A stretch of DNA of 64,000 bases from Enterococcus saigonensis (GTDB lineage Bacteria > Bacillota > Bacilli > Lactobacillales > Enterococcaceae): assembly GCF_011397115.1 (NCBI RefSeq), contig NZ_AP022822.1:1037001-1101000 (forward strand), written 5' to 3'. The notes under the pieces are model-generated. The model searched no databases. It was given only the letters and a program-made list of their open reading frames with translations, and had not been told where the DNA came from. Positions 57,630 through 64,000 of the stretch are shown in pieces. The first letter of the stretch is position 1; the number at the start of each line of letters is the position of its first letter. The position numbers and the translations under genes were made by a program.

Positions 57630-58169
57630 ATGAAAAACTTTAAAGACTATTTTTGGATGACAATAAAATATGCTATTATTGCGCTTGCCATTGCTATTTT
57701 AGTTCGTGGTTTTTTATTAATTCCGGTACCCGTAGAGGGAAACTCAATGGAGACTACCTTGAAACAAGGGGATATGGTTGTCATGGAGAAAATTTCTAAA
57801 ATTAAGCGTTTTGATGTGGTTGTTTTTCAACTTGCGAGCGGGACAACTTATATTAAGCGTGTAATTGCTTTACCAGGAGATGAATTGCGCTACGACAATG
57901 ATATACTTTATATTAACGGTAAAAAAGTACCAGAAAAATTTTTAACAGCAAACAAGCAAAATTTAGCTGACGAGGGTTCATTTACGAATGACTTTTCTTT
58001 AGAGGAATTAACCGGAGCAAAAAAATTAGCAGCAGATAGCTATTTTGTTATGGGAGATAATCGACGTATTTCAAAAGACAGTCGTTCATTTGGCGCGATT
58101 AAATCTCAAGATATTTTAGGAAAGGCACGTTTTGTTTATTATCCTATTAAACACTGGCGTATTATTTAA
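57630..58169 (+). CDS. lepB: Signal peptidase I
   Basis: A 179-residue type I signal peptidase with one N-terminal membrane helix (about residues 12-31). The catalytic Ser39 lies in VEGNSMETTL and the general-base Lys76 in TYIKRVIALPGDE; box E is YFVMGDNRRISKDSRSFG. It removes signal peptides from exported proteins such as the lysozyme encoded in this window. GCAGGAGAAG precedes the ATG, 15 bases after the protease gene. A bidirectional terminator follows. Confidence 0.96.
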   Translation: MKNFKDYFWMTIKYAIIALAIAILVRGFLLIPVPVEGNSMETTLKQGDMVVMEKISKIKRFDVVVFQLASGTTYIKRVIALPGDELRYDNDILYINGKKVPEKFLTANKQNLADEGSFTNDFSLEELTGAKKLAADSYFVMGDNRRISKDSRSFGAIKSQDILGKARFVYYPIKHWRII

Positions 58170-58170
58170 A

Positions 58171-58206
58171 AAACAGAGCAAGTCACAATGACTTGTTCTG
58201 TTTTTT
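58171..58206. terminator. Bidirectional terminator between lepB and mprF
   Basis: AACAGAGCAAGTCA pairs with TGACTTGTTCTGTT (one G-T pair) with A and T runs on both sides. Confidence 0.88.
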
Positions 58207-58248
58207 GTGTCCAAGTTTTAGTAACAGATAGTATTCTTAAGTAATTGT

Positions 58249-60825
58249 TTAATGCTTTAAAAAGCGTTTAACTCCATGGAGAGTCTTCTTTTTGTCTATT
58301 GAACGATTATCGATAAATAAAATGGCTAACATGACATATGCAATCCAGCTATCCCGTGAGTATAAAGTGTAGCGGGAACGCCATTGACTAGCATATTTCT
58401 CTTTGTAATCTCGCAAACCTTGGAAGGAGTAAAAACGAGAGCCAAATTCGTAAACCAAATAGGCAATACGTTCTTGGATAAAACTTTTACGAGATTGGCC
58501 AACATTTGAAAGTGGTGCCATCCCTAAGTCAAAATATTGAATACCATTTTCTTGCATGTACGAAAACAAATTAACAAATAAAAAATCCATACTACCAGAA
58601 GGCGCCTTATCAGCGTGATGACGCATTAAGTCAATGGTACCAATTTCCTTTGTGTAAGTTGGAATAATATTAGCAAAAGAAACGATTTCTCCCTCGCTAT
58701 TTTTTACTACGGCCATGGGCCCGCGCTGTAAGTAATCTTCATCAAAAAATCCCAGTGAGAAGCCCTTTTCTTTCCGTCCATCTAGCCAACTATCTGAAAT
58801 TTCTTTAAATGTAGTCATTTCATCAGCTGAATATGGGGGCTGTAAAATTTCAAAGTTAAAGCCATTTTTCTCGATTTTATTTAAAACAGCTCGGGTTCCT
58901 TTCATTTTCTTACCAGAAGTTGTGAAAGTATCCAATTCAACTAAAGCTTCTTCGCCCATTTTAATAAAATCATACCCTAATTCATGTAAAATCATTACAG
59001 TATCTTCATCTGTTTCGTAAAAGACAGGTAAGTAACCTAATACGTCAGCTTCGTGGATAAATTGTGCGATAGCCGCTTCAAAATCCGCTTTTTTTCCATT
59101 GGGACTCCCCATAACAACATTTTTATTGTTATAAGTAGCAAATTGCAAGAATACGGTATCATCAGCGCCGTCGTTGTAGACGAAAATGTTTTTGTCTTTT
59201 AAATAGACTAATTGAGAGTCTGAATTTCCACCGTAAGTGTTCAAAATATGGCTAACTTTGGCCTCATTGAAAATTTCTCCGGGTTGTTTTTTCTTGCCTT
59301 GTAAATAGCGGACAAAAAGTAAAATAAATAATGTAATAACCAAAATGGCAATAAAGCCTGAAAACCACAACTTTTCAGATGGAAACAAGAAGAAACTGAT
59401 GGTTTTTCTGTGATGATGTGGAAATGTTGGGAGGTTATAAATCCCAATCACTAAATACAACAAGGTCAATCCACCGATAATAATACCGTCGATGGTTAAC
59501 TGCTCCCAAGAATAAACCAACTGTTCGCGAAATAATTCTGTCTTTGATAATAGTGTGATGAGTAGAATTAAACTTAAAAAAGTAATTGCTACTAGACTAA
59601 AATCAATTAAGATCGTGTAAATAATAGCAGCAACAATTAATATTATGGTTGGAAAGTAAGCTCGTTTTACTCGTGATGCAATGGCTCGTCCCATAATTAA
59701 TAAACTAAATCCTAAAACAATACTTGGAAATTGAACGATAATATGAAAACGAAATGGATTAACATGTTGTAGCCATTTGAACTCAGAAAATGCTTGCGGG
59801 ACCGTCGCCATTAAGACCATCATAATCCCAGAAAAATATAACATTGCTACTTCAATTTTATGAAAAATTTCTAAGGTCAGTTGTTTGGGGATACCTGAAT
59901 ATCGTGTATCTATTCTGGTCCATAAATTTTTAAAGAATAAGACAAGTCCGATTGCAAACGGAATTAAGTAATAAAAAATGCGATACAGCAATAGCCAGGC
60001 AATAACAGTTTCGCGATTAATGCCTAAATTGGATAAGCCTAAAATCATCATAATATCAAAACTGCCTAACGCACCAGGAATCATCGAAACAATTCCGATA
60101 ACTGAAGCTGCGATGTATAGAGGTAAAACTTGCCACAACGGAAATGGAACTTCCATTAAATAACCGATTGCTAAAAATGAACCTGCAACACCTGTCCACT
60201 CAAGAAAAGAGCTGACAATCAGTTCAATCCGAAATCGTGGTTTGAGTCCACCTAACAATCCTGACTTTTTAAAATGAGTAATGAGTAAAATAGCTGGAAA
60301 ATATAGGCCGCCCCCGATCAGCCAAATCCAGTATTGTTGTAAATAAGGATTAATATCAGTGAACATAACCAAGAAAAACGAAATAAGACTGTAAATAGAT
60401 AGACCAGACATTAAAAAGATCAATATCTTGGATAAGGCACTGACAACATCTTTGCCTTTTTTTCCTTTGCCGAAAAATTCAGAACGCAAACCAATACTGA
60501 CGAAACCGCCGAAACCAGCAATATTATTGATTGTATTGATCAACCAGCTTGTTTCAAAGATATAACTTTTTTTGTGCTCTAAATTCAACATTTTATTTAA
60601 CGTAAAGTCATAACCAACCATTGGCAATACAGCTATTAGACCAATGACAAACATCAAAAAGACTTTATAAATTGGAACGTCAATCAAAGTGGTTTTTAAT
60701 TGTTCTACATTAATGGTTTTACTGATAGAAATTAATTCACCAGCAACAATTACGATAACAGCAAAGAGAAAAATCATTTTAAAAATACTTTCATAACCTT
60801 TTAATTTGGCAATGAGTTTTTGCAT
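58249..60825 (-). CDS. mprF: MprF: lysyl-phosphatidylglycerol synthase and flippase
   Basis: An 858-residue protein of full MprF length. The first 510 residues hold about 14 membrane helices (flippase), including the conserved GAFGSF-like block IPGALGSFDIMMILG. The C-terminal cytoplasmic domain (about 535-840) is the tRNA-dependent aminoacyl transferase with a duplicated GNAT fold (YLPVFYETDEDT and KAPSGSMDFLFVNLFSYM). It adds Lys (or another amino acid) to phosphatidylglycerol and flips the product, lowering surface charge and giving resistance to defensins and daptomycin. Eight bases separate it from the frameshifted hydrolase gene upstream. Confidence 0.95.
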   Translation of the reverse strand: MQKLIAKLKGYESIFKMIFLFAVIVIVAGELISISKTINVEQLKTTLIDVPIYKVFLMFVIGLIAVLPMVGYDFTLNKMLNLEHKKSYIFETSWLINTINNIAGFGGFVSIGLRSEFFGKGKKGKDVVSALSKILIFLMSGLSIYSLISFFLVMFTDINPYLQQYWIWLIGGGLYFPAILLITHFKKSGLLGGLKPRFRIELIVSSFLEWTGVAGSFLAIGYLMEVPFPLWQVLPLYIAASVIGIVSMIPGALGSFDIMMILGLSNLGINRETVIAWLLLYRIFYYLIPFAIGLVLFFKNLWTRIDTRYSGIPKQLTLEIFHKIEVAMLYFSGIMMVLMATVPQAFSEFKWLQHVNPFRFHIIVQFPSIVLGFSLLIMGRAIASRVKRAYFPTIILIVAAIIYTILIDFSLVAITFLSLILLITLLSKTELFREQLVYSWEQLTIDGIIIGGLTLLYLVIGIYNLPTFPHHHRKTISFFLFPSEKLWFSGFIAILVITLFILLFVRYLQGKKKQPGEIFNEAKVSHILNTYGGNSDSQLVYLKDKNIFVYNDGADDTVFLQFATYNNKNVVMGSPNGKKADFEAAIAQFIHEADVLGYLPVFYETDEDTVMILHELGYDFIKMGEEALVELDTFTTSGKKMKGTRAVLNKIEKNGFNFEILQPPYSADEMTTFKEISDSWLDGRKEKGFSLGFFDEDYLQRGPMAVVKNSEGEIVSFANIIPTYTKEIGTIDLMRHHADKAPSGSMDFLFVNLFSYMQENGIQYFDLGMAPLSNVGQSRKSFIQERIAYLVYEFGSRFYSFQGLRDYKEKYASQWRSRYTLYSRDSWIAYVMLAILFIDNRSIDKKKTLHGVKRFLKH

Positions 60826-60833
60826 ACCAACAC

Positions 60834-61540
60834 CTACTTTTCTTGTAAAAATTTGTAAACAACTTGATTGAAATACTTTGGATGACGTTGTGCTGTTGTG
60901 TGACCGGTATTTTTTATCAGAGTTAAGCTACTATTGGGTAAAAGGGCAGCAATTCGTTTTGTATGACTGGTTTTAATGACATCGCGAGTACCTGCAATTA
61001 CTAAAGTAGATACATTAATCCTCCTTAAGTCAGCTTCTGTTAGGGGTAAATCATCAAGCTGAGAATATTTTTTTTACGATAAAAAAATTGACTAAAAAGC
61101 CCTAAAAAAGCACAAATAAAATAGCCAAATTGAGTGGCAATTTTTGGTGGCCACTTTTCACCATTTAGACGGTAGTTACCAGAATTCAAAATTAATTTTT
61201 CAACTTTTTCTGGAAAAATATGAGCAAAAACCATGGCTAGATTAGCGCCATCACTGAAACCTAAAATACTTGCTTTATGAAGTTGGAGTTGTTCCATAAC
61301 TTCGGCTAAATCTCCAGCTAGGAGTCGAAAATTAAGTTCATTTGCTTTGTTATCAGACTTTCCATGGCCTCTTGTATCGAGAATAAGACAATCAAAATGA
61401 GCCGAAAAAAATGGAATTTGTTCTTTGAAGTAGCGGCCGTTACTGTTATTGCCATGTAAAAAAATTAATGGCTTGCCCGCACCAAAGCGCTCATAGTAAA
61501 GTTTTGTCTGATCGGTTAAAAAGATATAGCCTTTTGTCAT
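60834..61540 (-). pseudogene. Alpha/beta hydrolase interrupted by a frameshift in an A8 run
   Basis: The intact first part starts at ATG 61540 behind GAGGGGAT and has the alpha/beta-hydrolase blocks PLIFLHGNNSNGRYF (oxyanion hole), LDTRGHGKSD and the nucleophile elbow LGFSDGANLAM. After YRKK the frame runs into a stop at 61040. In another frame the chain continues as YSQLDDLPLTEADLRRINVS, then LVIAGTRDVI with the catalytic Asp and LIKNTGHTTAQ with the His, ending at TAG 60834-60836. The shift lies in eight A residues (T-run 61068-61075 on the plus strand); nine or six would restore the frame. The gene shares an operon with mprF. Sequencing error, slippage or true decay are all possible. Confidence 0.85.
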
Positions 61541-61558
61541 GAATATCCCCTCTTTTTT

Positions 61559-61588
61559 ATTATAACGATTGTTTCCCGTTATGAACAA
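61559..61588 (-). promoter_or_regulatory. Promoter of the hydrolase-mprF operon
   Basis: On the minus strand TTGTTC (plus 61583-61588), 18-base spacer and TATAAT (plus 61559-61564). Two copies of TCATTGTT lie just upstream on the minus strand, possible regulator sites. Confidence 0.55.
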
Positions 61589-61732
61589 TGATACGGGTAA
61601 CAATGAACAAACAATACTGTAAGTTATCACAGCTAAATCTTTTGTTTTTCTAAAATTATTACAAAGTATTTCGTTTGTCGTAGTCATAGAAATGTAGAAA
61701 TAGTAGTATAGAAAAATACTTGAAAGATTTGG

Positions 61733-62362
61733 ATGGATTTTATGTTTAAAAAAATTAGCAAGGTACTATTAAAAATTTTTGTTTTAGTAGTTATAATTGG
61801 TGTTTCTGCTATTGGCTACCGGAATTATCAAATACTAAAACGTGTGCATCAATATGATGCAGATGTTACACAAGCGGTAAAAAAATATCAAATACAAGAA
61901 TATGAAAAAGTAGCACAAGCAATCATTTTTACTGAATCAAAAGGTCGCGGCTCTGATATTATGCAGAGTTCTGAAAGTAGTTATGGTCAGCAAAATAAAA
62001 TCGCAACTTCAGAAGAAAGTATTGATACGGGTGTCGAATTTTTGGCAAAAGCAATAAAAAAAGCTAAGGAAAAAAATTGTGATATTTGGACTGCTGTTCA
62101 GGCGTATAACTTTGGCTTAGATTACATTAACTATGTTGCAAAAAATGGTGGTAAAAATACTTTGAAATTAGCTGAAAATTACTCGAAAAATATTTTGTCG
62201 CCTATTTTAGGAAATGAAGAGAAAACAAAATATCGGTATTGGGGTTTTCAATCAATTTTTTATAATGGCGGATTTTTATATCATAATGGTGGCAATATGT
62301 TTTATGCAGATGTGGTAAAAATGAATGAAAAGAAAATCAATTGGACAAACTTTTTATTTTAG
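61733..62362 (+). CDS. Membrane-anchored lysozyme-like protein (PvaA-like)
   Basis: A 209-residue protein with one N-terminal membrane helix (about residues 9-29) and an outside lysozyme-like domain. The pattern VAQAIIFTESKGRGSDIMQSSES carries the probable catalytic Glu; AVQAYNFGLDYINYV is the second conserved block. It resembles the pneumococcal PvaA group of lytic transglycosylases, which cut glycan strands in the wall. Start may be ATG 61733 or ATG 61742. The gene is divergent from the mprF operon. No partner gene is adjacent. Confidence 0.82.
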   Translation: MDFMFKKISKVLLKIFVLVVIIGVSAIGYRNYQILKRVHQYDADVTQAVKKYQIQEYEKVAQAIIFTESKGRGSDIMQSSESSYGQQNKIATSEESIDTGVEFLAKAIKKAKEKNCDIWTAVQAYNFGLDYINYVAKNGGKNTLKLAENYSKNILSPILGNEEKTKYRYWGFQSIFYNGGFLYHNGGNMFYADVVKMNEKKINWTNFLF

Positions 62363-62391
62363 CTTGCATGCAAGTGCAAGTATGCTAAACT
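62363..62391 (+). promoter_or_regulatory. Promoter of the DUF368 gene with palindrome over the -35 box
   Basis: TTGCAT (62364-62369), 16-base spacer, TAAACT (62386-62391). The -35 box lies inside the perfect 12-bp palindrome CTTGCATGCAAG (62363-62374), and a further TGCAAG follows at 62375-62380. Confidence 0.5.
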
Positions 62392-62464
62392 TTAAAAAGA
62401 ATTTTCATTAATTCATTGGTGTAGTATTATATTTGATTTTATGTATGAGGAGTGTTTAGTTATA

Positions 62465-63307
62465 ATGGAAAAATCAATGTCAAAAGAGGCGAAAACAAAG
62501 GATTGGTTGTTGCGTTTTGTTAAAGGGATGTTTATTGGTTCAGGTTTTATCTTACCTGGAGTTTCTGGGGGAGCATTAGCAGCAATTTTTGGCATTTATG
62601 AACGAATTATTTCTTTTTTAGCCCATATTACCCGCAATTTTAAGGAAAATGTTCTATTTTTCATTCCTGTTGGTTTAGGCGGGATAACCGGGGTATTCTT
62701 ACTATCTTTTGTGGTTAGTTTTTTATTAGGGACCTATGAAACTATCATTTTATGGTTTTTTGTAGGCTGTATTATTGGAACAGTACCCGCTTTATGGAAA
62801 GAAGCAGGAAAAAAAGGACGAAGTACACGGGAAATCATTATTTTGACAGTTAGTTTTGTTTTAGGTTTTCTGTTTTTGTGGAAGGGATCTGGGTTGTTCT
62901 CACATGTAGATCAAAACTTTTTTACTTGGATTATTGCTGGTGGTTTAATCGGGTTAGGGATGATTGTACCTGGTCTTAGTCCATCGAACTTTTTAGTTTA
63001 TATGGGAATGTATAAAGCTATGTCTGATGGAATTAAAGATTTGAATTTTAGTGTGATTATCCCTATTGGAATTGGTGGTATCATTACAGTCTTAGGATTA
63101 TCAAAAGTAATGGATTATATTTTTAGTAAAGCTTATCCACAATTATTTCATTTTATTTTAGGAATTGTTTTTGCATCAACTGTTATGATTATTCCAACAA
63201 ATTATAGTGGTTTTGGAATGGGCGGCTATTTAGGTTGTTTAGTCTTGTGTATTTTAGGTGTACTTTTGGGTGCTTGGATGAGTAAGTTGGAAGATCAATA
63301 CAAATAA
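62465..63307 (+). CDS. DUF368 polyprenyl-phosphate transporter-like membrane protein
   Basis: A 280-residue protein with about eight membrane helices. DUF368 markers: FIGSGFILPGVSGGALAAIFG near the N-terminus and the mirrored LIGLGMIVPGLSPSNFLVYMG, indicating an inverted repeat fold. In other bacteria DUF368 members (PopT type) recycle undecaprenyl phosphate across the membrane, which would serve the teichoic acid and peptidoglycan pathways here. ATG 62465 follows GAGGAG by 12 bases; ATG 62477 is an alternative. Confidence 0.87.
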   Translation: MEKSMSKEAKTKDWLLRFVKGMFIGSGFILPGVSGGALAAIFGIYERIISFLAHITRNFKENVLFFIPVGLGGITGVFLLSFVVSFLLGTYETIILWFFVGCIIGTVPALWKEAGKKGRSTREIIILTVSFVLGFLFLWKGSGLFSHVDQNFFTWIIAGGLIGLGMIVPGLSPSNFLVYMGMYKAMSDGIKDLNFSVIIPIGIGGIITVLGLSKVMDYIFSKAYPQLFHFILGIVFASTVMIIPTNYSGFGMGGYLGCLVLCILGVLLGAWMSKLEDQYK

Positions 63308-63460
63308 AAGTAATTTTTAGCAGTTAAATATATAAAGAAGACAGTGGTTTTAAATGTCAACTATTTCTTTTTTTCAATAACATCTCTTTGGTACGTAATA
63401 CTTGAAAAACAATGGGAATGTGTTAGAATATAGTTTGTATTATTGGGTCTTTTTTGAAGT

Positions 63461-63492
63461 CGCGCTGATTTTTAATTAGTGCGATTTTTTAC
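63461..63492 (+). terminator. Terminator upstream of dnaG
   Basis: TCGCGCT pairs with AGTGCGA (one mismatch), followed by TTTTTT. It ends the DUF368 transcript or tunes the dnaG operon. Confidence 0.5.
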
Positions 63493-63535
63493 CGATAACA
63501 ATTAATTAATAATTTGCAGGCTGGAGGTGAGTGGG

Positions 63536-64000
63536 TTGGCAAGAATACCTCAGAATGTAATTGACGACATCCGCGAAAAAAGCAATATCGTCGAAGTCAT
63601 TGGGCAATACGTTCAGCTAAAAAAAGCCGGCAAAAATTATGTAGGTTTGTGTCCTTTTCATGAGGAGAAAACACCTTCTTTTTCTGTTGCAGAAGACAAA
63701 CAAATTTTTCATTGTTTTGGTTGTGGGCGCGGTGGCAATGTTTTTGGCTTTGTGGAAGAGTTGGAAGGATTGACTTTTCCAGAAGCAGTTGCGAAGGTGG
63801 CTGAAATTGAGCAAATTCCTTTTGCAGAAGCATACAAAGTGAATACTGAATCACACGCCATCAATTCATCGCAACAAGGATTAATAAGGCTCCATGAGAA
63901 AGCAAAAGAAGTGTATCATCATATGTTGGTGAATACTGCTGTCGGACAACCTGCGTTGGATTATTTATTGAGCCGAGGCTTAACTGAAGAGTTGATTGAA
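63536..64000 (+). CDS. dnaG: DNA primase DnaG (N-terminal part)
   Basis: The first 155 codons of primase; the gene runs off the window. TTG 63536 follows GGAGGTGA. The protein begins ARIPQNVIDDIREKSNIVEV and has the CHC2 zinc-binding domain: CPFHEEKTPSFSV and FHCFGCGRGG supply Cys, His, Cys, Cys. The RNA polymerase core lies beyond the edge. Primase makes RNA primers for DNA replication. In Firmicutes rpoD normally follows dnaG. Confidence 0.96.
   Translation, partial: MARIPQNVIDDIREKSNIVEVIGQYVQLKKAGKNYVGLCPFHEEKTPSFSVAEDKQIFHCFGCGRGGNVFGFVEELEGLTFPEAVAKVAEIEQIPFAEAYKVNTESHAINSSQQGLIRLHEKAKEVYHHMLVNTAVGQPALDYLLSRGLTEELIE

Noticed and set aside
1..64000. Prophage, insertion sequences, CRISPR arrays or toxin-antitoxin pairs
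   Set aside because: No transposase, integrase, phage structural gene, regularly spaced repeats or toxin-antitoxin pair was recognised on either strand.

Overview
The window is low-GC Gram-positive DNA. It looks like the chromosome of a member of the Enterococcaceae (Enterococcus, Tetragenococcus or a close relative). The evidence is strong AGGAGG ribosome binding sites, many GTG and TTG starts, short T-tailed terminators, a Firmicutes-type SOS box, liaFSR, and Bacillus/Lactobacillales gene orders (dinG-ypmB-aspB-asnS; thyA-dfrA; ypmR-ypmS-msrA). The genus cannot be fixed from the sequence alone. No insertion sequence, prophage, CRISPR array or rRNA was seen.

Layout. 1-3.3 kb: the end of an unknown gene, two small conserved proteins (DUF3188-like, DUF3284-like), an Eis-type acetyltransferase, tRNA-Arg(CCU) and a TIM-barrel protein. 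3.3-6.5 kb: an SOS-controlled Y-family polymerase broken by one TGA codon, divergent from a bacterial eRF1-like protein, then a cold-shock gene. 6.6-12.6 kb: dinG, ypmB, an aspartate aminotransferase and asnS. 13.4-21.1 kb: a wall teichoic acid or capsule-like locus (tagB, tagA, two very large glycosyltransferase/TagF fusions and an XcbB/CpsF-like protein). It is followed by a secreted GH25 lysozyme with C-terminal repeats. 23.6-32.2 kb: mltG, greA, liaFSR, a KtrA-like protein, a glycosyltransferase and minus-strand metabolic and membrane genes. 32.4-39.0 kb: GtrA, sodA, an acetyltransferase, a polyprenol-glycosylation cluster (GT2, DUF2304, SMR-like transporter, DUF6020) and a second XcbB/CpsF-like gene on the minus strand. 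39.2-45.7 kb: a second cold-shock gene, tagD, tagH, tagG, an LCP ligase and a class B penicillin-binding protein. 45.9-58.2 kb: a Na+/H+ antiporter, an ABC-F protein, thyA, dfrA, hemolysin III, DegV, a structured RNA candidate, a GDSL esterase, YpmS, msrA, YozE, CtpA and signal peptidase I. 58.2-64 kb: mprF with a frameshifted upstream hydrolase, a lysozyme-like protein, a DUF368 protein and the first 155 codons of dnaG.

Working together. The dominant theme is the cell envelope. CDP-glycerol is made by TagD. The polymer is primed by TagA/TagB and extended by the fused GT-TagF enzymes, exported by TagGH and joined to peptidoglycan by the LCP protein. GT2/GtrA/SMR/DUF6020 proteins probably decorate an envelope polymer outside the membrane. 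MprF adds positive charge to lipids, and LiaFSR senses envelope damage. PBP2b, MltG, GH25 and CtpA remodel the wall.

The most unusual items are: the two GT4-TagF fusions; the XcbB/CpsF-like paralogue pair in which the copy inside the teichoic acid locus has lost the nucleophilic Ser and a conserved His-containing motif; a long multi-branched RNA element after degV; an 11-codon leader peptide overlapping the liaF start; and a promoter lying across the 5' arm of a terminator hairpin upstream of the lysozyme gene.
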